Positions 11,093 through 20,003 of a stretch of DNA of 64,000 nt are shown piece after piece. The stretch is from Sorangium aterium (lineage in GTDB: Bacteria > Myxococcota_A > Polyangia > Polyangiales > Polyangiaceae), in contig NZ_JAQNDK010000005.1 of NCBI RefSeq assembly GCF_028368935.1, positions 1,242,501 through 1,306,500 of the forward strand, read 5' to 3'. The notes below the pieces were generated by a model. It worked only from the letters and a program-made list of their open reading frames with translations. It was not told the DNA's origin and did no database searches. Each line of letters opens with the position of its first letter. The first letter of the stretch is position 1. The position numbers and the translations under genes were made by a program.

Positions 11093-12442
11093 ATGACCGA
11101 CAAACACGTTCCATGGGGAGCCCCCGAGAGTGAGAGGACGGCGCAGCCAGGCCGGCCGCTCCCGTCGGCGCACGGCTCGGGGAGCCCTTTCCGGCCGCTG
11201 CCCGTGCCGCCGCTGATGGCGCCCGGCGCCCTGCGCCCGCTCGCCGCGCAGTACGCGCTGAGCCCTCATCTACAGCAACAGAGCCCGCCCGCGTTCTCGA
11301 GGCCGATGCCGTCGGCGCCCGCGTATTCGGGGCCGGCATTGTCGGCGCCCGCGTTCTCGGGGCCAGCTCCCGCCGGGTACACCCAGCCGCCCACCGCGAG
11401 CGTCTCGGCGCGCGGAGGGACCCTTCCGCCCGGGCTCGTCTCGCAGCAGGACGTGCTCTCGGCCAGCGGCGTCTTTTCTCCGAACGCGCTCCCGTTCATC
11501 TCGGCGCCGCCGCAGTCGGATCCGGCGCCTCCGAGCCAGCCGGCCTTCCAGCCGGCGCCGATCACGGACCGGATGGGCGCGAGCGGGGCGCAGCCGCCTG
11601 CGCCGGCAGCGCCGCCCGGGTTCGCGAGCCCTGGCTTCGGTGCCGCCGCGCCCGCCGCGCCAGAGGCCGCACGCGCGCCGATGCCCTCGCCGCACGCCGG
11701 CCAGCCGCCTGCGCCGGCAGCGCCGCCCGGGTTCGCGGGCCCTGGCTTCGGTGCCGCCGCGCCCGCTACGCCGGAGGCCGCGCGCACGCCGCTGCCCTCG
11801 CTGCACGCGGGGATGTCGGCTCAGGGCGGGCCGCCATCGACCGCTGCGCCAGCGTCGGCGATGAGCGCAGCTCCCGCCGCGGCGGCGCACGGCGCGCCCC
11901 AGGGGGCCGGCGGGTGGGACGGCGCGGCGGCGCACGGCGCGGCGGCGCACGGCGCGCCCCAGGGGGCCGGCGGGTGGGACGGCGCGGCGGCGCACGGCGC
12001 GCCGCCGGCGGCAGGCGGGTGGGACGGCGCGGCCATGCCGCCGGCCGAGAGCCCGTGGGCCACCACGTCGGCGCGCCTCGAGATGCCGGCGCTCCCGTCG
12101 ACCTTCGTGCAGGAGCGCCCGGAACCGCAGAAGCCACCCGCCGCCGTCACGCCGCGGCGGCGGGAGGGGGGCAGGACGCTCATCATCGTGCTCAGCGTGA
12201 TCCTGGCGGTGGCCTTGCTGGCGCTCGTCGGGATCACGCTGTGGCAGAGCATGCGCGGCGGCGGACCGATCGCGATCGACTACAAGGAGCCGCCGCCCAC
12301 GGCCACCGAGGCGTCGCCAGGGCCCACCGTGAGCGTGACAGCGGCCCCCAGCGCGCCCGCCGCGCCCCGCCCGGCCGCGCGCCCGCGGCCGAAGGGCGAC
12401 GACATCTACGACGAGGTCGACAAGGAAAAGACCCGGCGCTGA
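11093..12442 (+). CDS. Pro/Ala-rich single-pass membrane protein with tandem repeats
   Basis: 449 residues and no recognised catalytic domain. Residues 1-360 are low complexity, rich in Pro, Ala and Gly, with two tandem repeat families. One is a 37-residue unit with PPAPAAPPGF (111-bp repeat, 11591-11812). The other is a 20-residue unit with HGAPQGAGGWDGA (perfect 60-bp repeat, 11881-12000). One membrane helix (about 362-384, LIIVLSVILAVALLALVGI) follows RRREGGRT, which predicts an N-in orientation. About 65 residues then lie outside, Pro-rich and ending in the charged tail GDDIYDEVDKEKTRR. Myxobacterial envelope and kinase-associated proteins often have such cytoplasmic linkers. I cannot assign a function. 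murF starts 83 bp downstream on the same strand. Confidence 0.7.
   Translation: MTDKHVPWGAPESERTAQPGRPLPSAHGSGSPFRPLPVPPLMAPGALRPLAAQYALSPHLQQQSPPAFSRPMPSAPAYSGPALSAPAFSGPAPAGYTQPPTASVSARGGTLPPGLVSQQDVLSASGVFSPNALPFISAPPQSDPAPPSQPAFQPAPITDRMGASGAQPPAPAAPPGFASPGFGAAAPAAPEAARAPMPSPHAGQPPAPAAPPGFAGPGFGAAAPATPEAARTPLPSLHAGMSAQGGPPSTAAPASAMSAAPAAAAHGAPQGAGGWDGAAAHGAAAHGAPQGAGGWDGAAAHGAPPAAGGWDGAAMPPAESPWATTSARLEMPALPSTFVQERPEPQKPPAAVTPRRREGGRTLIIVLSVILAVALLALVGITLWQSMRGGGPIAIDYKEPPPTATEASPGPTVSVTAAPSAPAAPRPAARPRPKGDDIYDEVDKEKTRR
11591..12000 (+). repeat. In-frame tandem repeats (111 bp x2, 60 bp x2)
   Basis: Within the 11093 gene. A 111-bp imperfect tandem duplication (37 codons) occupies 11591-11701 and 11702-about 11812. 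A perfect 60-bp tandem duplication occupies 11881-11940 and 11941-12000, with a degenerate third copy following. Both periods are multiples of three, so the frame is kept. The perfect identity of the 60-bp pair suggests recent expansion. Confidence 0.95.
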
Positions 12443-12525
12443 GGCGGCGCGACGCCGCACAGACGGGGCGCGCCGCAGGCGATTCGTTGGCCCCGCGCCC
12501 TGTTCCGTGCTGGTGATCGCCCGCG

Positions 12526-13998
12526 ATGGCGACGCCGATCCCGCACAACCTTGCCCCCTTCTCCCTCGACGAGCTGGCGCGCGCGACCGGCGGGCGCGTG
12601 CTGAGGAGCGGGCCGGACGCGCGGGGCATCTCGACCGACAGCCGGACGATCGCGCCCGGAGCGGCGTTCGTCGCGCTCACCGGCGAGAGCTTCGATGGCC
12701 ACAGGTTCCTCGACGCTGCCGCGCAGCGCGGGGCGGCCGCGTTCATCGTCTCCCGCGAGGTGGCCCTGCCGCCCGGAGGAGGCGCGGTGCTCGTGGACGA
12801 CGGCCTCGCGGCGCTCGGGGCGCTGGCCAGAGCGCACCGCGAGCGATGGCGGAGCGGCGCCCACGCCGACGGGCCGCGGGCGATCGTCGCGATCGGCGGC
12901 TCGGCCGGCAAGACGACGACGACGCGGACCATCGCGGCGCTGCTCGCGGGGGTGGGCCGCGGCGAGGTGCACGCGACGGCGGGCAACCTGAACAACGCCA
13001 TCGGGCTGCCGATGACGCTGCTCGGGCTCGAGGGCCGCCATCGCTTCGCGGTCGTCGAGATCGGCACGAACCAGCGCGGCGAGGTCGCGGCCCTCGCGCG
13101 GATCGCGGGGCCGGACCTCGCCGTGCTGACGTCCATCGGCGTCGAGCACACCGAGGGGCTCGGCACGCTGGAAGACGTCGCCGCCGAGGAAGGGGATCTG
13201 CTGGCCGCCTTGCCGGCCGAGGGCGTGGCCCTCGGCAACGGCGACGACGCGAAGGTGGTCGAGCAGCTCGAGCGCGCCGGCGCCGCGCGGCGGATCACCT
13301 ACGGCTTCGGGGAGCGCGCGCGAATCCGGATCGCGGGGAGGCGGCCGGTCGGGGTGCGCGGCACCTCGGTGAGGATCGAGCGGGGAGGCGAGGCGCTGGA
13401 GCTCGTCGTCCCGCTGCTCGGCGAGGCGGGGGCGCTGGCGGCGGCTGCGGCCGTCGCCGTCGTGGAAGAGGCGGTCGGCGAGCCGCTCTCGACCGAGCGG
13501 GCGACCCGCGCCGCCGCAGGGCTCGCGCCGCCAGGGGACGGGCGGCTGTCCGTCCGCGAGCTGCGGGACGGGACCGTCGTCATCGACGACACCTACAACG
13601 CCAACCCGCTATCGATGCGATCGTCCCTCAGGACGGCCGTCGAGGTGGCCGAGGCGCTCGGGAAGCGGCTGGTCCTGCTGCTCGGCGAGATGCGCGAGCT
13701 CGGCGCGCTCGCGGCGGCGGAGCACGACGCGCTCGGCGAGCAGGTCGGCGCCGTCCGCCCCGCCGCGCTGATCGCCGTCGGTGGCGAGGCGGCGCGGATC
13801 GCGCGCGCCGCCGAGGCTGCCGGCGTGCGGGCGTGGTTCGCTGGCGACGCGGACGCCGCCGCGGCCCGAGCGCAGGAGATCGTCGAGCGCGGGGATCTGG
13901 TGCTCGTGAAGGGCTCGCGCGGGATCAGGATGGAGCGGATCGTGGAAGCCCTCGTCGCCAGCGCCGGGCGCGGCGACGGCTCATCACCCTCGCTGTGA
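12526..13998 (+). CDS. murF: UDP-N-acetylmuramoyl-tripeptide--D-alanyl-D-alanine ligase
   Basis: 490 residues. Mur ligase that uses ATP to add D-Ala-D-Ala to UDP-MurNAc-tripeptide, the last cytoplasmic step of peptidoglycan precursor synthesis. N-terminal uridine-binding domain with GISTDSRTIAPGAAFVAL (about 34-51). ATP-binding loop GGSAGKTTTT at 124-133 (usual GSxGKTT). The central domain carries ATAGNLNNAIGLP and VEIGTNQRGE, the HTEGLG segment, and the C-terminal domain has IDDTYNANPLSM and the late KGSRGIRMERIV. All expected motifs are present and length is normal. Unlike in many bacteria it is not within a mur/fts cluster here; its neighbour peptide deformylase converges on it. Confidence 0.96.
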   Translation: MATPIPHNLAPFSLDELARATGGRVLRSGPDARGISTDSRTIAPGAAFVALTGESFDGHRFLDAAAQRGAAAFIVSREVALPPGGGAVLVDDGLAALGALARAHRERWRSGAHADGPRAIVAIGGSAGKTTTTRTIAALLAGVGRGEVHATAGNLNNAIGLPMTLLGLEGRHRFAVVEIGTNQRGEVAALARIAGPDLAVLTSIGVEHTEGLGTLEDVAAEEGDLLAALPAEGVALGNGDDAKVVEQLERAGAARRITYGFGERARIRIAGRRPVGVRGTSVRIERGGEALELVVPLLGEAGALAAAAAVAVVEEAVGEPLSTERATRAAAGLAPPGDGRLSVRELRDGTVVIDDTYNANPLSMRSSLRTAVEVAEALGKRLVLLLGEMRELGALAAAEHDALGEQVGAVRPAALIAVGGEAARIARAAEAAGVRAWFAGDADAAAARAQEIVERGDLVLVKGSRGIRMERIVEALVASAGRGDGSSPSL

Positions 13999-14049
13999 GC
14001 GCGCGTCCGCCGGTCGAGCGCGCTCGCCTCCCGGCGCGCCGGACCGCGG

Positions 14050-14661
14050 TCACGCGTCGAGCGCGGCCCGCGCCTCGGCGACGGACAGGCTGAGCAGGAG
14101 CTTCGCCTCCTCGTTGCTGCAGAAGGAGCGCGTGACCATGCGATCGACGTACAGCGTGCCGCGGAGGTGATCGACCTCGTGCTGGAGGATCCGCGCGGGC
14201 CAGCCCGTCGCTTCCCACCGGACCTCCTTGCCGTCCTCGTCCACGCCGCTCACCTCGACCGACAGATCTCGCTCGACCAGCGCCATGTAACCCGGGACGC
14301 TCAGGCAGCCCTCGAAGAACGTCGCCCGCCCCGCGCCTGCCGCGTCCGGGAGCGACGGCGCGAGGACCCTCAGCGTCGGGTTGATGACGACCCTGAGCGG
14401 GAAGGGCACGCGGCCGCGCTCGGCGCGCTGGCCCGGCGTGAGGCGGGCCATGAGCTCTTCGCTGTCTTCGAGCACGATCACCTGCTGGCCGACGCCGATC
14501 TGCGGCGCCGCCAGCCCCACGCCGGGCGCCTTGCGCATGACGGAGACCATCGTCGACACGAGGTGCTTGAGCCGCTTCGTCCCGATCTCTTCGGGCGGGA
14601 CGGGCGCGGCGGGCTTCCGCAGGACGGCTCTGCCTGCGAGGACGATCGGGGGGAGCTCCAT
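14050..14661 (-). CDS. def: Peptide deformylase
   Basis: 203 residues from the ATG at 14661; the frame is open upstream but the family starts at this point. It removes the N-formyl group from nascent proteins at the ribosome exit, using Fe2+ or another divalent metal. All three family motifs are intact: GVGLAAPQ (47-54), EGCLSVPG (117-124, metal ligand Cys119), and HEVDH (161-165, metal ligands His161 and His165, catalytic Glu162). It converges with murF, 51 bp away, and its 5' end lies back-to-back with the RND exporter gene, with about 130 bp between starts for both promoters. Confidence 0.97.
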   Translation of the reverse strand: MELPPIVLAGRAVLRKPAAPVPPEEIGTKRLKHLVSTMVSVMRKAPGVGLAAPQIGVGQQVIVLEDSEELMARLTPGQRAERGRVPFPLRVVINPTLRVLAPSLPDAAGAGRATFFEGCLSVPGYMALVERDLSVEVSGVDEDGKEVRWEATGWPARILQHEVDHLRGTLYVDRMVTRSFCSNEEAKLLLSLSVAEARAALDA

Positions 14662-14792
14662 GCTGCCGGGATGAATCGGCGCCCTCGCGAGCGCAAGCGT
14701 TGTGAGCTCGAGAGCATGGTCCGTGTGTGAGGCCTCGCGGCGAGGCGAGCGTGAGGGTAGAGGAGCGGCGCCGGGCTCGGCTCCGGGTTTCC

Positions 14793-17252
14793 ATGGCAGC
14801 ACCCCCTTCGCCTCCTTCGGCTCGCGCGGACGCCCGCCGCCGGCCGCTCCGCCTCGTCGTCGTCGTCGCCCTCGCGGCGCTGACGCTCGCCGCCTTCGCC
14901 GCCGTGACGCTGCGGCTACAGCTCGAGCCGAACGTCGCCTCGCTCCTGCCGGAGCGCGGGGACGCCGCGGCGCTGCGCCGGTACGTGCGCGGGTTCGGGG
15001 GCGGCGACCTCGGCGTCGTGATGGTCAAGGGCGACGACCCCGACGAGAACGCGGCCGTGGCCGCGGAGATCGCGCGGGCCCTCGCGGCGCGCCCGACCGT
15101 GCAGCGCGCCGCCGATCGGATCGACGTCTCGCGCTCGCTCGATCCGTGGGTCGCGTTCCGGCACGCGGACGCGCGCGTGCGAGAGCGCCTCGCCGCCGCG
15201 CTCTCGCCCGAGGGGATGCGGGAGCGCCTCGCCGAGACGCGCGCCATGCTGCTCGCGCCGGGCGGCGGCGCCGCGGCCGAGACGATCGCGGCCGACCCGC
15301 TGCGCCTCTCGCAGCTCGTCTTCGAGTCCGCGGACATCGGATCCGGGGTGCGCACGCAGGCGGACGGCGCCTTCGCTTCGGACGACGGCAAGGTGCACCT
15401 CGTCTTGGTGCAGCCGGCGGGGCAGGCGCTCCGCGGCGCCGACGCGCGGGCGTTCGTCGCGGACGCGAACGCCGTCCTCGGTCCTGTGCGCGCGGCGCAC
15501 CCGGGGCTCACGCTCGGGCTCACCGGCGGGCACGCCATCGCCGCGGCGACCGAGGCGATGCTCACGCGCGATCTCGCGATCTCGGGGTCGCTCTCGATGC
15601 TGCTCGCCTCCGTCGTCTTCGCGCTGCTCTTCCGCCGCCTGCGCGCCCTGGCCGCGGTGATGCCGCCGCTCGTGCTCGGGACCCTCTGGACCGCGGGGCT
15701 CGCCACGGCGCTCCCGGGCGGGCTCAGCGCGATCGCCGTCGCCTTCATGTCGGTGGTCGTCGGCGTCGGCGTCGACACCGGCGTCCACGTCTACGCCGCG
15801 CTGCTCGAGGCGCGGCGCGAGGGCCTCGATCCCGAGGCGGCCGGGCGCGCAGCGAGGGCGCGGACCTCCCGCGCCGTGCTCATCGCCGCCGTCACGGCGG
15901 GGGCGGCGTTCGGGGCCCTCGCGCTGTCGGACATCAACGCGCTCCGGCAGCTCGGGCTCCTGTGCGCCGCGGGCGAGGTCCTGACGGCGATCGCCATCGT
16001 GCTCGTGACGCCGGCCGTGGGCGCGTGGCTCGAGCGGGGGACCCCGCCGATCGAGGCGCCGGCGCGCTGGCCCGACTTCCTCTACCGGCTCACCCGTACC
16101 CGGGGCCGCGCGCTCGCGCTCGCGGGGCTCGCGGCGCTCCCCATCGCGGCCGTCGCCCTCGGCGCCTCTCCGCCGCTCGCGGAGGCCATCGTCGCGATCC
16201 GGCCAGCCGAGCTCGAGCCGCTCAAGGTACAGCAGGAGATCTTCGAGGCGTTCGGCGGACGGCGGGGGCAGTGGGTGGTGCTCGTCGCGGACGGCGACCA
16301 GGAGCGCGCCCGCGCGCGGGGCGACCGGATCGCGGAGCGCCTCGCCTCGATGAAGGACGACGTGGAGGCCGTCGACGCGCTCACCGCGCTCGCCCCCGCC
16401 GCCCCGACGCAGGCCGAGCGCTTCGCCGCGCGCGACGCGCTCGATCTGCCTGGCAAGGCCGACGAGCTCGAGCGCGCGCTCCGCGACACGGGCTTCGCGC
16501 CCGAGCGCTTCTCGTCGGTGCTCGACGGGATGCGCGCGCCGCCCCGGCAGGAGGTGGCGCTCTCCGATCTCGAGCGCGGCCCCGCGTCGATCCTGCTCTC
16601 GCGCTACCTCGGGGCGGACGGGGGAGAGGCGCTCGTCGCGCTGTACGTGAGGCCCCGCGAGACCGGCTCGGTCGAGCGGATCGAGCGCGCGCTCCGCGAG
16701 GAGGACCCGCGCGCCATGCTCACCGGCTACAGCCGGCTCGAGGCGTCGCTGCGCGAGACGCTCGCGCACGACATGCCGCGGATCGCGCTCGTCGCGGGCG
16801 CGCTCGTGCTGCTGGCGCTCTCGGCTTCCCTCCGCAGCGCGCGCGACATCGCGCTGGCCGCGATCGTCGTCGCCTCGGAGATCTCCCTCGTCCTCCTGTT
16901 GATCCGGGTGCTCGGCATCCCCCTGCACGCGTACGACGCGCTCGTCATCCCGGTGCTGCTCGGGATCACGGTGGACGAGGGGATGTTCCTGCTCCACCGC
17001 GCCCGCGAGATCGAGGCGGCGGGCGGCGGCGACGCCGTGATCCGCGAGATGCTGCGCCGCGAGGGGCCGGCGATCGCCGCCACGGCGCTGACCACGGCTG
17101 CGGGCTTCTCCGCGCTCGCGTTCTGCGGCTTCGACGGCCTCCGCGACCTGGGCCGGGTCGGCGCGCTGGGCAGCGCGGTCGGCCTCGTGGTCGCGCTCCT
17201 CGTGGTGCCGGCGGGGCTGCGGCTCTGGCCCCGGGCCCACGGACGCGCGTAA
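14793..17252 (+). CDS. RND/MMPL-family exporter
   Basis: 819 residues from the ATG at 14793 (the frame is open 66 nt earlier, but that stretch lacks coding character). Duplicated RND topology: one N-terminal helix (about 15-40), a large periplasmic loop, then a bundle of five helices, repeated once. Conserved features are LSMLLASVVFALLFRRLRAL, the VVVGVGVDTGVHVYA segment of the first half and the equivalent VLLGITVDEGMFLLHRARE of the second half. Each has the acidic residue expected in the proton-relay helix. It resembles the hopanoid/lipid exporter branch (HpnN, MMPL) more than AcrB. Likely role is moving a lipid or hydrophobic compound out of the inner membrane. It is first gene of a three-gene unit with 1-nt spacing and a 4-nt overlap. 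Confidence 0.88.
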   Translation: MAAPPSPPSARADARRRPLRLVVVVALAALTLAAFAAVTLRLQLEPNVASLLPERGDAAALRRYVRGFGGGDLGVVMVKGDDPDENAAVAAEIARALAARPTVQRAADRIDVSRSLDPWVAFRHADARVRERLAAALSPEGMRERLAETRAMLLAPGGGAAAETIAADPLRLSQLVFESADIGSGVRTQADGAFASDDGKVHLVLVQPAGQALRGADARAFVADANAVLGPVRAAHPGLTLGLTGGHAIAAATEAMLTRDLAISGSLSMLLASVVFALLFRRLRALAAVMPPLVLGTLWTAGLATALPGGLSAIAVAFMSVVVGVGVDTGVHVYAALLEARREGLDPEAAGRAARARTSRAVLIAAVTAGAAFGALALSDINALRQLGLLCAAGEVLTAIAIVLVTPAVGAWLERGTPPIEAPARWPDFLYRLTRTRGRALALAGLAALPIAAVALGASPPLAEAIVAIRPAELEPLKVQQEIFEAFGGRRGQWVVLVADGDQERARARGDRIAERLASMKDDVEAVDALTALAPAAPTQAERFAARDALDLPGKADELERALRDTGFAPERFSSVLDGMRAPPRQEVALSDLERGPASILLSRYLGADGGEALVALYVRPRETGSVERIERALREEDPRAMLTGYSRLEASLRETLAHDMPRIALVAGALVLLALSASLRSARDIALAAIVVASEISLVLLLIRVLGIPLHAYDALVIPVLLGITVDEGMFLLHRAREIEAAGGGDAVIREMLRREGPAIAATALTTAAGFSALAFCGFDGLRDLGRVGALGSAVGLVVALLVVPAGLRLWPRAHGRA

Positions 17253-17253
17253 C

Positions 17254-18645
17254 ATGTCGCCGTTGTCGCCCCGGGGCCTCCTCCTTGTCGCTCTCCTCGC
17301 GCTCGCGCGTCCCGCTGCCGCGCAGCCGTCTCCTCCGCCCGCTGCGCCGGCGCCGAGGCCGCCGCGCTCGGCCGTGGCGCGCGCCGTCGACGCGCTCGTG
17401 CGCTCGCTCGACGCCGTGGACGGCCGCGCGCTCGTGGCCGCCGCGCCGCTGGTCTCCGACGCGCCGGCACCGCGCGGCGCCCAGCTCGTGGCCACGCTCG
17501 CCGCCCAGGTCGCCGGCAAGCTCGGCGCCGGCGTGCGCGCGCAGAAGGATCCGATCCCGCTGCCGCTCGCGCGCGAGGCGGCGCGCGACGACGCGGCGCT
17601 CGTCCACCTCGTCGTCGAGATCGCGGCGGGAAAGCTGCGCGTCACCGCGGACGTGTACCCGGTGCCGCGCACCGTCTGGGCGCGCATCCGCGATCCGGAG
17701 CCGGGGCCGATCGCCCACGCCTACGCCGAGGCGCCCCTCGACGCGGAGATCCGCAGCTTCCTCGCGCCGATCCCGCTCGTCGCCGCCAGGGTCGACCGCG
17801 CGAAGAACTTCGAGGGCGACGTGGTCGCGCTCGCGTGCGGCGATCTCGACGCCGACGGGGCGCTCGAGCTCCTGAGCGTGAGCCGCCGGCGCGTGACGAC
17901 GCTCCGCCTCCGCGGCGGCCGGGTCGTGCCGCTCGCGTCGCGCCCGTGGCCGGACGTGGTCGCCGTGCACCCGGCGCCGCTCCGCGAGCCGCTCGCGTTC
18001 GCCACGCTCGTCGAGCGCGCGAGGGACGGCGAGCTCCTGCCTCCGTTCGCCGACATCGGGCTCACCGATCGCGCGCGCAGCGTCCGCTTCGACGGCGAGC
18101 TGAAGGCGCTCGCCGAACTCCCGGGGCTGGCGATCCCGGACGCGGGCGGCTCGGCCTGCACGACGACGTGGGGGCCGCTCCTCACGGGCCCGCTCGGGCC
18201 GTGCGCCCCAGCCGATCCCCCGCCGGCGACCGCGGCGCTCTCCGGCCGGTACGACGCGCTCGCGTCGGCGCAGCTCCTGTCCGCGCAGGGCGAACCCTTC
18301 GCGGTCTGGGCGACGCGCGAGCGCGGCGCGGTCGAGCTCCGGGACAGCGCGGGCCGTCGCAAGGTCGTGGGCAGCGCCGGGGCGCAGCTCGCGATCGGCG
18401 ATCTCGATCAGGATGGAGAGCCCGAGCTGCTCGCCAGCCTCGACGTGCTCGATCCGCTCGAGGACGCCGTCGTGGTCTGGTCGTGGCGGCGCCGGGAAGG
18501 CAGCCCGGCCCGCGCGGCGCCCGAGGAGATCCTGCGCTTGCCGGCGCCGGCGGGCGTGCGCGCCCTCGCGGTCTGTCCGCCCGACGGGGCCGGGCGCGCC
18601 CCCTTCGCCGTCGCGACGGCGGACGAGATCTGGGTGGTGCGGTGA
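17254..18645 (+). CDS. Secreted VCBS/FG-GAP-like protein of the exporter operon
   Basis: 463 residues starting one nucleotide after the exporter stop. An N-terminal signal peptide (LLLVALLALARPAAAQP, cleavage probably after residue 23) is followed by a Pro/Ala linker. Residues about 60-175 form a domain I do not recognise. Two Ca-binding-type loops follow, DLDADGALELL at 197-207 and DLDQDGEPELL at about 383-393, each inside FG-GAP/VCBS-like beta strands. This suggests an incomplete beta-propeller in the periplasm or outside. Only two clear repeats are seen where full propellers have seven, so the remaining blades are divergent or absent. Tight coupling to the RND gene and the binding-protein gene suggests one extracytoplasmic process, unknown. 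Confidence 0.65.
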   Translation: MSPLSPRGLLLVALLALARPAAAQPSPPPAAPAPRPPRSAVARAVDALVRSLDAVDGRALVAAAPLVSDAPAPRGAQLVATLAAQVAGKLGAGVRAQKDPIPLPLAREAARDDAALVHLVVEIAAGKLRVTADVYPVPRTVWARIRDPEPGPIAHAYAEAPLDAEIRSFLAPIPLVAARVDRAKNFEGDVVALACGDLDADGALELLSVSRRRVTTLRLRGGRVVPLASRPWPDVVAVHPAPLREPLAFATLVERARDGELLPPFADIGLTDRARSVRFDGELKALAELPGLAIPDAGGSACTTTWGPLLTGPLGPCAPADPPPATAALSGRYDALASAQLLSAQGEPFAVWATRERGAVELRDSAGRRKVVGSAGAQLAIGDLDQDGEPELLASLDVLDPLEDAVVVWSWRRREGSPARAAPEEILRLPAPAGVRALAVCPPDGAGRAPFAVATADEIWVVR

Positions 18646-20003
18646 GCCGATCGCTCCCGCGCCGCGCCTTCCTCGGCGGCGCCGGCGCGCTGCTCGGCGC
18701 GGCCGTCCTTCCGGAGGGCGCGCGTGCGATGGGGCGCACCCCGCTTGGCGGCCGCCTCTCGATGCACCTCCCGTGGCCGACGAGCTCGCTCGATCCACAC
18801 GACCTGAGCGATCCCGCCGCGGCGCTGTTCGCGCCGGCGATCGCCGACAGCCTCTACGGGCTCGACGCGTCCGGGAACCCGTACCCGACGCTCGCGTCCG
18901 CGCTGCCGTCGCGCGAAGGGGACGGCGCGGTCGTGCGCCTGCGCGAGGGGTTGCGCACCGCGCGCCTGCTCAAGCTCGACGGCCGCGACGTCGTGAGCTC
19001 CGTCGAGCGCGCCCGCGCTCGCGGCGCCGCCGCGGCGCTCGCCGACATCCCGAGGCCCGAGCGGCACCCGAGGGATCCGCTCGCCGCGGTGTTCCCGCGC
19101 GCGGATCCCGCCCGCGTCGCCCGCGCGCTCGCGTCGCCGATGGTCGCGCTCCTGCCGCGCGCCTTCGACCCCGCGGCGCCGGATGGCACCGGCGCGTTCC
19201 GGGCCGACGTCGGCCCGGGGCAGATCACGCTGACGCGCAACGACGTCGCCGCGCGCGGCGCTGCCTTCCTCGACGCGATCGAGGTGATCCGCTCCGAGGA
19301 CCTGACGACCTCGCTGCGCGCGTTCGAGACCGAGCGCGACGACCTCGGCTGGCTCGGCGCTGGCCTCCACACGAACCGCCGCGGCGCCGTCCGCTTCGAT
19401 CTGGGCGTCGCCGGGTGGATCGTGCTCACGACGGGCCCCGACGCCGGGCTCTTCGGTCAGCCTGGCGTCGCGCAGCGGCTGGTCGACGCGCTGCCGCCCG
19501 AGCGCCTGGCGCACCTCGGCCTCGTCGGCCTCCCGAGGGCGCACGGCGATCCCGCGTGGGGAGGGCCCCCGGCGCCGCTGCTCGTGGACGAGTCTGCCGC
19601 TCACCTCGTCGAGGTCGCCGAGGCGGTCGCGCCGATCCTCTCGCGGCCCGGGCACGAGGTCACCGCGGAGCCGGTGGCGCGGGCGGAGCTCGGGCGCCGC
19701 CGCGCCCGCGGGAAGGCGACGCTCGCGATCGAGCTGGTGCGCCCGCTCGGTCCGGGGCCCCTCGGCGCGCTGCTCGCCCTCGCGACCGCCGACGATCGCA
19801 GCCGCGCCCTCGATCTTGCCCGTCACCCGCCCCGCCTCGCGCCCGGCGCCGCCCCGCGCTCGCTCACCGCGACGCTGCGCCTCGGCGTGATCGCCGAGGT
19901 CCGGATCGCGGGCGGCGTGCTGCCGGACATCGCGCTCGCGCGCGCCGCCGGCGGAGAGGGCTGGGATCTCGGCGCCACCTTCCGCCGCCCTGCGAGGCGC
20001 TGA
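18642..20003 (+). CDS. Tat-exported family-5 extracellular solute-binding protein
   Basis: 453 residues. The GTG start at 18642 overlaps the preceding stop by four bases (GTGA), implying coupled translation. The N-terminus SRSLPRRAFLGGAGALLGAAV is a clear twin-arginine signal, so the protein is exported folded. The mature part matches the SBP_bac_5 family (DppA/OppA/NikA type): PWPTSSLDPHDLSDPAAALFAP, SLYGLDASGNPYPTLA, VRLREGLRTA, and GTGAFRADVGPGQITLTRND. At 453 residues it is a little short for the family (about 500-550). No ABC permease or ATPase accompanies it; its partners are an RND exporter and a VCBS-like protein. It may therefore hand ligand to the RND protein rather than to an ABC importer (inference). 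Confidence 0.75.
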   Translation: MSRSLPRRAFLGGAGALLGAAVLPEGARAMGRTPLGGRLSMHLPWPTSSLDPHDLSDPAAALFAPAIADSLYGLDASGNPYPTLASALPSREGDGAVVRLREGLRTARLLKLDGRDVVSSVERARARGAAAALADIPRPERHPRDPLAAVFPRADPARVARALASPMVALLPRAFDPAAPDGTGAFRADVGPGQITLTRNDVAARGAAFLDAIEVIRSEDLTTSLRAFETERDDLGWLGAGLHTNRRGAVRFDLGVAGWIVLTTGPDAGLFGQPGVAQRLVDALPPERLAHLGLVGLPRAHGDPAWGGPPAPLLVDESAAHLVEVAEAVAPILSRPGHEVTAEPVARAELGRRRARGKATLAIELVRPLGPGPLGALLALATADDRSRALDLARHPPRLAPGAAPRSLTATLRLGVIAEVRIAGGVLPDIALARAAGGEGWDLGATFRRPARR

